Shown here one piece after another: positions 16,035-24,126 of a stretch of 64,000 nucleotides of DNA. The notes beneath the pieces are model-generated. The model was not told where the DNA came from. It saw only the letters and a list, made by a program, of their open reading frames with translations, and searched no databases. The stretch lies in contig NZ_UAVP01000008.1 of assembly GCF_900446695.1 (NCBI RefSeq), forward strand, positions 124,001 through 188,000, read 5' to 3'. Each line of letters starts with the position of its first letter. Position 1 is the first letter of the stretch. The position numbers were made by a program, and so were the translations under genes. Source of the DNA: Capnocytophaga sputigena (GTDB taxonomy: Bacteria; Bacteroidota; Bacteroidia; Flavobacteriales; Flavobacteriaceae).

Positions 16035-16208
16035 ATGCTTTCTTCTAACAAACTAAACTATATTGAAGGTGTACAAAAACACGCAAAACGTGTAGCTACC
16101 ACTACAATAGTACTATCGGTGATAGTGCTAACAATCTTAATTGTAATTCATACAATTATAAATCACAGAAAACTCGCCGATATTATCTACAACCCTTTTT
16201 TTCGGTAA
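16035..16208 (+). pseudogene. N-terminal half of a frameshifted two-TM protein
   Basis: ATG at 16035 opens 57 codons (MLSSNKLNYIEGVQKHAKRV, then a transmembrane stretch TTTIVLSVIVLTILIVIHTI) and stops at 16206-16208 just after a run of seven T (16196-16202). In the -1 frame the reading continues from the T run as SVIVLILSFFFFILYRGKQR into the protein at 16292. Loss of one T, or -1 slippage on the T run, accounts for the break. Confidence 0.6.
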
Positions 16209-16291
16209 TAGTTTTAATATTATCATTCTTTTTCTTCATTCTTTACCGAGGAAAACAAAGAGCCTTAAAACTACAAAAACTCATAGAACAG

Positions 16292-16597
16292 ATGAGCGAA
16301 GAGGAGTTTCAGTTCTTATGGCAAATACAATCTTCCTTATCTTTTCACTACAAACACGCCCCTACATTTGTACTTTGTTGTGAGCAACTCTATTTATTTA
16401 CTCCCTTCAAAATCAAGAATATCGACCCTAAAAAAGTAGAAAAAGTAGGTTATCACTATGCAAGGGGAGGCAGCTTTTTGGTAGAGATTCAATCGCCCGA
16501 AACTACCAAATTTGAGGTGTATAATAGTGTTTATCCTTACTTTGCAAGCCTTATCGAAATGTACAACCCTAATGCTGATATAGAAAATTATGAATAA
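16292..16597 (+). CDS. C-terminal cytosolic part of the frameshifted membrane protein
   Basis: The frame from ATG 16292 codes for 101 residues (MSEEEFQFLWQIQSSLSFHY ...). The same frame is open upstream to the T run at 16196-16202 and encodes a second transmembrane helix plus a basic linker (LYRGKQRALKLQKLIEQ). So the 16292 start is probably internal, and the intended product spans 16035-16597: two TM helices and a soluble beta-rich domain (KNIDPKKVEKVGYHYARGGS). The domain resembles a small PH-like membrane-protein tail; no family recognised. Confidence 0.55.
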   Translation: MSEEEFQFLWQIQSSLSFHYKHAPTFVLCCEQLYLFTPFKIKNIDPKKVEKVGYHYARGGSFLVEIQSPETTKFEVYNSVYPYFASLIEMYNPNADIENYE

Positions 16598-16623
16598 TGA
16601 TATTCAAAAAATATTCTTATAAT

Positions 16624-18198
16624 TCACTCTTCCCATTTTTCTTCTTCTAAATTCAACTGCCGGTGGAAATTGCGTATTTGCTCCTCATCAATACGTGGGT
16701 TCTTATTCAGTTGTCGTAGTATCTCCCGCTGATGATGCAAAATAGCAATGTATTTCTTTCGCTCTTCAGGAGTAGTAGTATTGCTCTTCGACAAATCGAG
16801 TTGGTATTGCCATATATCTTTCTGATTCTGTAATAGAAGACTATCGTTTATTCCTTCTTTGTAATGCTTTTGCATATAATCTAAAGCCGCTTGCGCTAAT
16901 GATTTACGAATAAGACTTTCGGCTTCAGCTTCAGGAATATGGTCTTCATAATCAGGGAATTTAGCCCATCGAATAAGCGCTGGCAAACTAAGCCCTTGTA
17001 CGAGTAGGGTTGCCAATATCACTATAAAAGTAATGTAGAGAATCAGGCTGCGATGCGGAAAAGGCTCACCGTTCTCTAAAGTTAGAGGAATAGAAAGGGC
17101 TACCGCGAGTGAAAGCACCCCGCGCATTCCTGCCCAACCAAGTACCAAAGGTAACCGAAAGCCAAGGTTCCGCCTGTCGGCTACTGTGATAAAGTGTTTC
17201 ATTACTTGAGTAATGAGTAAAGCCCCGTATGACGATAGCAGTCGTACCCCTACTACTACCCCTGTGATGAGCAACCCATAATTTGTAGCTGTAGCAAGAC
17301 TCATACCTTCGGCTTCTATACCTATCAGCACTTCAGGCAAAGCAAGTCCTATCAGCATAAAGGCAAGTCCGTTCAGTACAAAACCTAAAATATCCCATAC
17401 CGCCCACCCTTTGTTGCTTGTGGAGGCAGCAAGAATACTAGTAAGGTGGAACGACATATACATACCTCCAGCCACTACTGCCAACACTCCGGACGCCCCT
17501 ACCTCGTTAGCTACAATATACATTATATAAGGAACAATAAAGGTAAGGATAACATCCATATTAGCATCGGTAGGAAGATACTTGTGTAGTTTACGCATCA
17601 CCCACGCTACTCCCAAGCCTATAAGCGTTCCGCCAATAACTACCCAAAGGAAATTCAGTGCCATATCCGTCCACACCAGCTGACCGGTAGTTACTACCAA
17701 AGCGGCAAACCTAAAAACTATTAGTGAAGAAGCATCGTTTAGCAAACTCTCGCTTTCTATGATGGTTGAAATGCGTTTAGGCACCTTTACAAACTTCATA
17801 ATCGTTGAAGCACTCACCGCATCGGTAGAGCCTATCACGCCCCCCAAAAGGAAACCTAACGCCAACGAAAACCCAGGGAATACCATATTGGCTACCCACG
17901 CCACCGCAGCAGCCGTAATAAAAACTACTATAAAGGCAAAGCTAAAGATAATGCGGCGCCATTTCCACATCTCTTTCAGCGATAGCGAAAAAACATCGGC
18001 ATACAGAAGAGGCGGTAAGAAAATGATAAGTACCAAATCGGGATTCAGTGTAATGGTTGGGACATTGGGAATAAAGCTAATTGCCAATCCTCCTAACACC
18101 AAAAGAATAGGGTACGCTACCTTGAGCCGGTTTGCAAACATTATCAGTAGCATAATAGCCACCATCAAAAGTAATAAGTAAGGGAAATATTGTACCAT
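16624..18198 (-). CDS. CPA1-family Na+/H+ antiporter
   Basis: A 524-residue inner-membrane antiporter with about 12 hydrophobic helices in the first 410 residues and a charged cytosolic tail (residues about 415-524) rich in helices. The CPA1 signature region is GVIGSTDAVSASTIMKFV with ion-binding Asp, followed by ESESLLNDASSLIVFRFA, whose NDA/SL motif is typical for NhaP-type carriers. LGWAGMRGVLSLAVALSIP is the conserved C-terminal helix. It would exchange Na+ or K+ for H+. The gene is monocistronic, with a minus -7 box at 18220-18227. Confidence 0.93.
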   Translation of the reverse strand: MVQYFPYLLLLMVAIMLLIMFANRLKVAYPILLVLGGLAISFIPNVPTITLNPDLVLIIFLPPLLYADVFSLSLKEMWKWRRIIFSFAFIVVFITAAAVAWVANMVFPGFSLALGFLLGGVIGSTDAVSASTIMKFVKVPKRISTIIESESLLNDASSLIVFRFAALVVTTGQLVWTDMALNFLWVVIGGTLIGLGVAWVMRKLHKYLPTDANMDVILTFIVPYIMYIVANEVGASGVLAVVAGGMYMSFHLTSILAASTSNKGWAVWDILGFVLNGLAFMLIGLALPEVLIGIEAEGMSLATATNYGLLITGVVVGVRLLSSYGALLITQVMKHFITVADRRNLGFRLPLVLGWAGMRGVLSLAVALSIPLTLENGEPFPHRSLILYITFIVILATLLVQGLSLPALIRWAKFPDYEDHIPEAEAESLIRKSLAQAALDYMQKHYKEGINDSLLLQNQKDIWQYQLDLSKSNTTTPEERKKYIAILHHQREILRQLNKNPRIDEEQIRNFHRQLNLEEEKWEE

Positions 18199-18219
18199 AG
18201 TTTATAAGTTATGAGGCGG

Positions 18220-18227
18220 CAAAAATA
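18220..18227 (-). promoter_or_regulatory. -7 promoter box of the antiporter gene
   Basis: CAAAAATA on plus is TATTTTTG on minus, matching TAnnTTTG, 21 bases upstream of the start. Confidence 0.5.
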
Positions 18228-18269
18228 GTAAAAAATATTTTTTAATCATAATTGATAAGTATTTTTTTG

Positions 18270-18277
18270 TATCTTTG
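18270..18277 (+). promoter_or_regulatory. -7 promoter box (TATCTTTG)
   Basis: TATCTTTG, 19 bases before the ATG at 18297; it lies inside the longer frame that opens at 18252, ruling out that start. Confidence 0.7.
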
Positions 18278-18296
18278 CACTAATAAATTAATTCTT

Positions 18297-18935
18297 ATGA
18301 AAGGACTTATTATTGGCGCTACGGGCGCTACCGGAAAAGATTTAGTAACACAACTTTTAGCCGACGACACTTATAGCGAGGTGCATTGCTTTGTACGTAA
18401 ACCTATGAGCATCACCCACCCCAAGCTATACGCTCATGTAGTGAATTTTGAGACTCCCGAGGCGTGGGCAGATTTGTTGCACGGCGATGTAGCTTTCTCT
18501 TGTTTAGGCACTACCTTAGCTGTGGCAGATAGTAAAGATGCTCAATGGCGGGTGGATTATGACTATCAGTACGCTTTTGCTGAGCATTGCAAGAATAACG
18601 GAGTACCTACCTTTGTGCTCATCTCGGCAGCAGGAGCTACAGCGCAATCTAAACTGTTCTACAACCGTATGAAAGGACAGTTGGAAGACGCCATAAAAGC
18701 ACTTGATTTCTCGTGCTTACTCATCTTCCAACCCTCTATACTCATCCGTTCTAACAGTGATAGAGGTATTGAGAATTTCACAGTAAAAGCCTTCAAATTT
18801 TTAAACAAATTAGGTATTTTAAAACGTTACCGCCCTATGCCTACCGAAATATTAGCTGAAAAAATATTATCAGCTATATACAACTTCCGTAAAGGAACTT
18901 TTACCTTTGCTTTAAATAAAATTTTTGAGTTATAG
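18297..18935 (+). CDS. NAD(P)H-binding atypical SDR protein
   Basis: A 212-residue Rossmann protein. The N-terminal MKGLIIGATGATGKDLVTQL carries the GxxGxxG dinucleotide-binding motif of atypical SDRs. FSCLGTTLAVADSKDAQWRV and VLISAAGATAQSKLFYNRMK resemble the HTATIP2/TIP30-like group, with Tyr-x-x-x-Lys at YNRMK. Probably a cytosolic NADP-binding protein or oxidoreductase; substrate unknown. The ATG at 18297 was chosen because the upstream TTG extension contains the -7 box. Confidence 0.85.
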   Translation: MKGLIIGATGATGKDLVTQLLADDTYSEVHCFVRKPMSITHPKLYAHVVNFETPEAWADLLHGDVAFSCLGTTLAVADSKDAQWRVDYDYQYAFAEHCKNNGVPTFVLISAAGATAQSKLFYNRMKGQLEDAIKALDFSCLLIFQPSILIRSNSDRGIENFTVKAFKFLNKLGILKRYRPMPTEILAEKILSAIYNFRKGTFTFALNKIFEL

Positions 18936-18962
18936 TAAATTGGCAAATCGGTAAATTATTTC

Positions 18963-18970
18963 TATCTTTG
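18963..18970 (+). promoter_or_regulatory. -7 promoter box of the ATPase/TOPRIM pair
   Basis: TATCTTTG with TTG at 18940-18942, 20 bases upstream. It lies 29 bases before the ATPase start and gives the pair its own promoter. Confidence 0.7.
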
Positions 18971-18999
18971 CCTTCTCTAAGTTCAATAGTAAAAAGAAT

Positions 19000-20058
19000 A
19001 TGAAAATAAAAGAGATAACTCTTCGCAATTACAAACGTTTTGTAGAACAAAAGACTATTTTTTTTCACAAAGATGGTGAGATAAATGATCTGACCCTGAT
19101 TGTAGGAAATAATGGTACAGGAAAAACCTCTCTGCTACAAGCTATTGTAATGATGATAGCCCCCCTTACACGTGATCACTTTAGTGTAGAAGATATTGAT
19201 TGGAGTGGTTTTGAATACCGTTTTATACAAAGCGGAGGACGTATGCCTTTAAAGGTAGAGGCTACTATTGACTTTTCAGAAGAAGAATTAGAAAAAACAC
19301 TTCTTTATGCTAAGAGAATAGATAAATATGGCAAGAAAATAGTTTTTCCTAACAAAAATAAAATGATTAATGTCTTTTTTGACTATGAAAAAAAGAAACC
19401 TATTGTTAGAGGTAAGGGAGGGGGAAATCTTTTTCAATTCTTTGGGCATCAATACGCTAAACAACTCACTTCTTTTGAGATTGATAAAAATAAACTTTTT
19501 GAAGGAGTAGGTAATATCTATTGGTATACAGAACAGCGTACTTCTTATAGTGTAAACAATATGTTTGAAGGAGAAGTCTCTCAGTTAGATGCTATTCGTT
19601 CTTTTTTAGCTAATGCTTATAGTTTTCATATAGCCATAACTGAGGGACGGAGAACACTAAAAGCAGGGGAATTTGATTTTTACCAAAAAATATCAGAACT
19701 ATATGGTAAGGTTTTTACAGATAGAAAATTTGTAGGCGCTACCCCTCGTTTTGATATTTATGAAAAAAGTACTGCTCCCGATTTCTTTTTAAACGATGGC
19801 AAAAACGACTATGAACTCTCTGAAATGTCGGCTGGTGAGCGCGCTATTTTTCCTATCTTGATGGATTTTGCAAGATACAACATCAACAATTCTATCGTTA
19901 TTATTGATGAAATAGAATTGCACCTGCACGCTCCTCTACAACAGGCTTTTATTCGCGCTTTGCCTAAATTAGGACACAACAACCAATTTATACTCACCTC
20001 ACATTCTGATTATGTTACCACAATGTTTGAGGAGAACCAAATTATCAAGCTTAACTAA
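19000..20058 (+). CDS. AAA15/21-type ABC ATPase, candidate defence sensor (AriA/OLD-like)
   Basis: A 352-residue SMC/RecF-like ATPase. It begins MKIKEITLRNYKRFVEQKT, the usual AAA15/OLD opening. Walker A GNNGTGKT is at residues 36-43, the ABC signature ELSEMSAGE at 272-280, Walker B IVIIDEIE at 299-306 with the following ELHLHAP D-loop, and the switch His in TSHS at 334-337. The insert between Walker A and the signature (about 60-260) is the target-sensing region in this class. The stop codon overlaps the start of the next gene by one base (TAATG), so the pair is translationally coupled. ATPase plus DUF4435-like gene is the layout of PARIS (AriA/AriB); shorter than typical AriA, so a variant or related system is possible. 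Confidence 0.85.
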   Translation: MKIKEITLRNYKRFVEQKTIFFHKDGEINDLTLIVGNNGTGKTSLLQAIVMMIAPLTRDHFSVEDIDWSGFEYRFIQSGGRMPLKVEATIDFSEEELEKTLLYAKRIDKYGKKIVFPNKNKMINVFFDYEKKKPIVRGKGGGNLFQFFGHQYAKQLTSFEIDKNKLFEGVGNIYWYTEQRTSYSVNNMFEGEVSQLDAIRSFLANAYSFHIAITEGRRTLKAGEFDFYQKISELYGKVFTDRKFVGATPRFDIYEKSTAPDFFLNDGKNDYELSEMSAGERAIFPILMDFARYNINNSIVIIDEIELHLHAPLQQAFIRALPKLGHNNQFILTSHSDYVTTMFEENQIIKLN

Positions 20059-20864
20059 TGAAAATCATCAACCTATACTGCGAAGGAAAAAGAGGTAGCC
20101 ACGACTTTGACATTCTTGAAAAAGTAATTGAAGGGCGACTCATCACTATCAAACCCATTGGTAGTAAATATGGTGCCAATGCTATTATGGAATACCAAGA
20201 GAAAAACGGCAATGTGCGTTCCTATTTCTATCTTCTTTTTAGAGACAGAGATTTTGATCAACCTATCCCTGAAGAAGAAAAACTTATTATTGATAGAAAA
20301 ACCTATTACAGCTATCGTACTACCATTGAAAACTATCTATTGGATGTGAGTACATTCTTTCACTTTCTCCAAGAACAAAAAAACAACTACAAACTCGATA
20401 CAGAAGAAGCTGTAAAAGCACTCTTTATAAAAGTAGCCAAAAAACTGAAATACTATCAAGCTGTAAGGCATACCTTAGGAAAATTACGCTTTAATAATAG
20501 TTTCAACACTACTTGGGTAACAGGAAGTGGTACTTTGCCTAATGCATTAGATTTAGAAACTTGTAGAGGTGAAGCTTGGCAACTGATTGAAAATATACTT
20601 AACAAAAGTAATCAACAATGGACAAAAGAAATCTTTGAAGCTACCCTACAAGAATTCTTAACCCTATTTGAGGCAGAATCATTCTTTGATGAACTGAAGT
20701 TTTTAGTCTATTATCAAGGAAAAGATTTTGCTAAAGCTCTCACTAAAGAACTACCTAACTTTTCAATAGAAAACTACTACAAATACGCTAAAAAACATTT
20801 TGATTACACAAAATACCTCGATCTTGTAGAACTGAGAGCTATTATAGAAAAACACTTAGTATAG
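20058..20864 (+). CDS. DUF4435/TOPRIM-like effector partner of the ATPase (AriB-like)
   Basis: A 268-residue soluble protein. Key acidic residues follow the TOPRIM order: Glu9 in YCEGKRGSHDFDIL, then Asp63, Asp65 and Asp67 in LLFRDRDFDQP. The following RTTIENYLLDVSTFFHFL matches the DUF4435 IENYL motif. DUF4435 proteins such as AriB are toxic nucleases unleashed by the ATPase partner upon phage infection. The start overlaps the ATPase stop by one base, so expression is coupled. Remaining residues are helical with no other motif. It could instead belong to an OLD-class or RloAB-like pair; the nuclease call is an inference from the acid triad. Confidence 0.75.
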   Translation: MKIINLYCEGKRGSHDFDILEKVIEGRLITIKPIGSKYGANAIMEYQEKNGNVRSYFYLLFRDRDFDQPIPEEEKLIIDRKTYYSYRTTIENYLLDVSTFFHFLQEQKNNYKLDTEEAVKALFIKVAKKLKYYQAVRHTLGKLRFNNSFNTTWVTGSGTLPNALDLETCRGEAWQLIENILNKSNQQWTKEIFEATLQEFLTLFEAESFFDELKFLVYYQGKDFAKALTKELPNFSIENYYKYAKKHFDYTKYLDLVELRAIIEKHLV

Positions 20865-20924
20865 CAATTCCTGCTTTTGGTATAGAAAACACCTTTTTAT
20901 TCTTCTTATAACCCCTTTTCTCTA

Positions 20925-20932
20925 TACTTTTG
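20925..20932 (+). promoter_or_regulatory. -7 promoter box (TACTTTTG)
   Basis: TACTTTTG, 28 bases before the GTG at 20961. Confidence 0.6.
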
Positions 20933-20960
20933 CCGCTGTAATACTTTAATCTTCATTACA

Positions 20961-21896
20961 GTGAAAGAAATATTTACCTTTATAACCCTCTTTTTGGGAG
21001 TGAATTCTTTTGCGCAAATTAGCGTGAAAACGGAATACATCAGCAATTCCAAATTCTACGATGCGGTAAGTGATAGCAATATAGGCGACGGCTCAGCGAT
21101 GATTTATTCGGTAGGAGCTTTGGTACCCCTTTCGATGAAAGCCCCTGAGGAAGACGACCTTTACCAGCGACCTACCCTGTGGGGCGTATCGCTCAGTGGT
21201 TCTTTTGTAAAGATGAACAACCACAACTTCCCTATTGGCAAAGAACTTCCCTCGCAGGTGATGAACCTTGGGGCTACATTCCTGCATTTACGTCCGCTAA
21301 AAGAACGTTGGTCTATGCTAATGGCACTCGGTGCGGGAAGTTATACCCCCGAAAATCGACTTTCGTCTATTCATATAGGTGAAAATGTGGTAGCTAATGG
21401 CGCTTTTGTGCTTGTATGGCACTGGCGACCTAATATCGAAATAGGTGGTGGGGTGGCGCTGAATAATACTTTTGGGTATCCTATGGTATTTCCTGCATTT
21501 TATTTTAAATACAACGGTGCTTTTAGCGATAAATTTACTATTGAAGTGGGGAGTATTGATGGGCTAAAAGTTACCTTAGGGTATAACTACCGCGAAAACC
21601 TCGACTTTAAATTAATAGCTAATATGGGAGGTTATTCCGCTTACCTCAGGCGCAATGGAGAAAAGGAAATATTCAGTCAGCAGACTTTTGTTGTAGGATT
21701 GCAACCTGAGTTCAAGATAGGTAAACACGTGAGTATTCCACTTACTGTAGGAGGAAGTTTTATCCGTTCAGGGCGTTATAGAGAGCGCAAACTCAGTGCT
21801 ATGTTTGCCTCAGAAGCTAAAAATGAAGACGGCAGTGCGCGCTCAAGTGTATTTCTGCCTGCGTTATACTTTGCTGCCGGAGTCACAATTAAATAA
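20961..21896 (+). CDS. DUF6268-like outer-membrane beta-barrel protein
   Basis: A 311-residue exported protein starting with GTG at 20961, which gives a signal peptide (residues 1-18, VNSFAQ-ISV). The body is a succession of amphipathic strands (VAFPLSM-type, WSMLMALGAGSYTP, FVLVWHWRPNIEIGGGVALN, KLIANMGGYSAYLRR) that match Bacteroidota DUF6268 barrels. It should reside in the outer membrane; transport role is unknown. No ATG offers a better signal peptide. It precedes three smaller barrel genes but differs from them in sequence. Confidence 0.72.
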   Translation: MKEIFTFITLFLGVNSFAQISVKTEYISNSKFYDAVSDSNIGDGSAMIYSVGALVPLSMKAPEEDDLYQRPTLWGVSLSGSFVKMNNHNFPIGKELPSQVMNLGATFLHLRPLKERWSMLMALGAGSYTPENRLSSIHIGENVVANGAFVLVWHWRPNIEIGGGVALNNTFGYPMVFPAFYFKYNGAFSDKFTIEVGSIDGLKVTLGYNYRENLDFKLIANMGGYSAYLRRNGEKEIFSQQTFVVGLQPEFKIGKHVSIPLTVGGSFIRSGRYRERKLSAMFASEAKNEDGSARSSVFLPALYFAAGVTIK

Positions 21897-21929
21897 TTAA
21901 CAATGAACAATTATTAAGTAAGTGAATTA

Positions 21930-21968
21930 GAGATTCCCTGAAAGCCCTGAGCTTCTCAGAGTTTCTCA
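21930..21968 (+). repeat. 39-bp intergenic repeat, copy 1
   Basis: Starts GAGATTCCCTGAAAGCC and ends GAGTTTCTCA; differs from the other copies by one base (CTCAGAG for CTCGGAG). It ends 57 bases before copy 2. Confidence 0.85.
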
Positions 21969-22024
21969 CAACTCAAGAGTCATAATTAGATAATGAACAA
22001 TTAACAACTAATAATTAACAATTA

Positions 22025-22063
22025 GAGATTCCCTGAAAGCCCTGAGCTTCTCGGAGTTTCTCA
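22025..22063 (+). repeat. 39-bp intergenic repeat, copy 2
   Basis: Identical to copies 3 and 4. It ends 24 bases before the first of three tandem barrel genes. Confidence 0.88.
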
Positions 22064-22087
22064 TAACTAATAAACAAATAAAAACAA

Positions 22088-22678
22088 ATGAAAAGAATTA
22101 TTATCTTAACAGCCTTAATAGCATTCACTGCTACGGCTACAGCACAAGTGAAATTTGGAGTGCGTGGAGGCTATACTTTGAGCCCCGTGAGTAAAAGTAT
22201 TCACACCGACCGTTATGAAAACCAAGCTCATAGTGAATCAGCGAGTAGTTGTGGGTCGGCTTATGCAGGACTTACCGCTGAAATACCCGCTTCTGAAAAA
22301 TTACTCTTTGATGTAGGACTCATCTATATCAATCAAGTAACCATAGGCGAAGGAAGTACTATGTTGCACAATATCAATTTGCCTATTGCAGTGAAATACG
22401 ATATTTCGGGCTTCCGTCCTAAAGTAGGGCTCTACGCCAGCTATATCCCTGCGGTAACTTCTTTTGAAGATGAGCATCGTTCGCTTACTAAAAACGACCT
22501 TAAAAAATTCGACTATGGAGCTACTTTTGGTTTGGAATACAACTTCTTTGATAGATTTTTTATAGAAGCCAATTTCAACTTAGGAATAGCCAATCTCCTA
22601 AAAGAAGACCCTCGCCACAGTAGTGACTATTTGCGCACACGCTCTATTCTTATAGGAGTAGGATACAGATTCAATTAA
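22088..22678 (+). CDS. Small outer-membrane beta-barrel protein, paralogue 1
   Basis: A 196-residue protein with signal peptide MKRIIILTALIAFTATATAQ and the porin-like beta-brl_2 fold: FGVRGGYTLSPVSKS, LLFDVGLIYINQV, PKVGLYASYIPAV and the terminal strand LIGVGYRFN. It is preceded by copy 2 of the 39-bp repeat. The next two genes share the signal peptide and the GVGYRF end; the third is the closest relative. The role is unknown, perhaps surface adaptation. Confidence 0.82.
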   Translation: MKRIIILTALIAFTATATAQVKFGVRGGYTLSPVSKSIHTDRYENQAHSESASSCGSAYAGLTAEIPASEKLLFDVGLIYINQVTIGEGSTMLHNINLPIAVKYDISGFRPKVGLYASYIPAVTSFEDEHRSLTKNDLKKFDYGATFGLEYNFFDRFFIEANFNLGIANLLKEDPRHSSDYLRTRSILIGVGYRFN

Positions 22679-22728
22679 CAATGAACAATGAATAATTAAC
22701 AATCAACAATTATTAAGTAAATGAATTT

Positions 22729-22767
22729 GAGATTCCCTGAAAGCCCTGAGCTTCTCGGAGTTTCTCA
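22729..22767 (+). repeat. 39-bp intergenic repeat, copy 3
   Basis: Same 39 bases as copy 2, in the gap ahead of the second barrel gene; it ends 22 bases before that ATG. Confidence 0.88.
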
Positions 22768-22789
22768 TAACTAATAAATATATAAAAAA

Positions 22790-23425
22790 ATGAAAAAAAT
22801 TATTACCTTTGTAGCCTTGATAGCACTCACTGCTACAGCTACAGCACAAAATGAAAGTATGGGTTTTGGTATTCGTGGTGGAGGAAGCATCACCGGATAC
22901 AATGGAAAAACAGAAGCCAATTATACCAATGTAAAATACAAAGCAGGGTATTACGTAGGTATTTTTAGTGATTCTCAGTTGCTTCCTTTCCTCGACTTGC
23001 GCACTGAACTACTTTTCAGTAGTTATGGAGCAAAATGGGAATTTACACAAGGAAATGAGAAATATTCCAACACCCTTCATACGCAATATATCAACCTACC
23101 TATCTTGGCGCGCCTTAAAATAGGTAATTTAGGTATTTTGGCAGGAGTTCAAGGGGGTATTTTGGTAAACAAACCTTCTCTTGAAAACACTTTCAACGGT
23201 CGTACTGTAAAACTCGACAGAAGTGATTTTGCTAAATTTGATTTTGGAGCAGTGGTAGGAGCTGAATTTAATGTAACCGACCATTTCCTTATTGATATTC
23301 GTTTCAATCAAGGATTGGTCAACGCACTTAATTCCTCTAATTCCTCTGTGAGAAACCTTAACATAAGCAGTAACAATAACTTTTTGAACGTTTCTTATAC
23401 CTTAGGAGTGGGATACAGATTTTAA
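22790..23425 (+). CDS. Small outer-membrane beta-barrel protein, paralogue 2
   Basis: A 211-residue porin-like protein, signal peptide MKKIITFVALIALTATATAQ nearly identical to its neighbours. The mature part is more diverged (FGIRGGGSITGYNGKTEANY; LPILARLKIGNLGILAGVQG), resembling the PorT family/OMP_b-brl_2 fold, and ends LGVGYRF. A 39-bp repeat precedes it. Confidence 0.82.
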   Translation: MKKIITFVALIALTATATAQNESMGFGIRGGGSITGYNGKTEANYTNVKYKAGYYVGIFSDSQLLPFLDLRTELLFSSYGAKWEFTQGNEKYSNTLHTQYINLPILARLKIGNLGILAGVQGGILVNKPSLENTFNGRTVKLDRSDFAKFDFGAVVGAEFNVTDHFLIDIRFNQGLVNALNSSNSSVRNLNISSNNNFLNVSYTLGVGYRF

Positions 23426-23456
23426 TGAACAATAAACAATGAATAATTAACAATCG

Positions 23457-23495
23457 GAGATTCCCTGAAAGCCCTGAGCTTCTCGGAGTTTCTCA
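23457..23495 (+). repeat. 39-bp intergenic repeat, copy 4
   Basis: Identical to copies 2 and 3; it ends 23 bases before the third barrel gene. Copies 2-4 sit at 22-24 bases from their genes, which implies they were duplicated as part of a gene-plus-leader cassette. Confidence 0.88.
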
Positions 23496-23518
23496 TCACT
23501 AATAAACACATATAAAAA

Positions 23519-24106
23519 ATGAAAAAAATTATTACAATTATAGCCTTAATAGCACTCACCGCTACGGCTACAGCACAAGTAAAATTTGGCGTCCATGCGG
23601 GTGCTGGAATTGGATTGATGAGCAAAGATGTTCACGACGACCGATATGAAGGACAAAACAAAACGGACAAAGAGCCTTTTAGCACCTCTTCTTATGGTGG
23701 TTTCTTTGTTGAAATCCCTGCTTCTGAGAAATTATTGTTAGATCTTGGGGCAATGTATACCAATTATTCCACTATAGGAAAGGGAAAAACAATGCTTCAC
23801 AGAATTGATGTGCCTCTGGCTATCAAATACGATATCAGTGGGTTACGTCCTAAAGTAGGAGGCTATGTGAGTTATATACCTGGGGTTACTTCTTTTGAAA
23901 ACAAATACCGTTCATTAACCAGAAAGGATATTGAAAAATTTGACTATGGGGCGCTCTTCGGTTTGGAATACAACTTCAACGAAAAACTCTTTATAGAAAC
24001 CAATTTCTATTTAGGATTAGCCAATCTCCTCACCAAAGATCCTCGCCACAGTAGTGACTATTTGCGCACACGCTCTATCCTTATAGGAGTAGGATACAGA
24101 TTTTAA
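23519..24106 (+). CDS. Small outer-membrane beta-barrel protein, paralogue 3
   Basis: A 195-residue porin-like protein closest to paralogue 1 across the whole length; both end KEDPRHSSDYLRTRSI or KDPRHSSDYLRTRSI, then LIGVGYRF. Signal peptide MKKIITIIALIALTATATAQ. It lies 20 bases before the LytS kinase gene, which may sense an envelope condition related to these barrels; that link is only positional. Confidence 0.82.
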   Translation: MKKIITIIALIALTATATAQVKFGVHAGAGIGLMSKDVHDDRYEGQNKTDKEPFSTSSYGGFFVEIPASEKLLLDLGAMYTNYSTIGKGKTMLHRIDVPLAIKYDISGLRPKVGGYVSYIPGVTSFENKYRSLTRKDIEKFDYGALFGLEYNFNEKLFIETNFYLGLANLLTKDPRHSSDYLRTRSILIGVGYRF

Positions 24107-24126
24107 TGAATAATGATTAATGGTTA

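Noticed and set aside
21930-23495. CRISPR array from the 39-bp repeats
   Set aside because: Only four copies with spacings of 57 to about 690 bases that hold genes; no cas genes.
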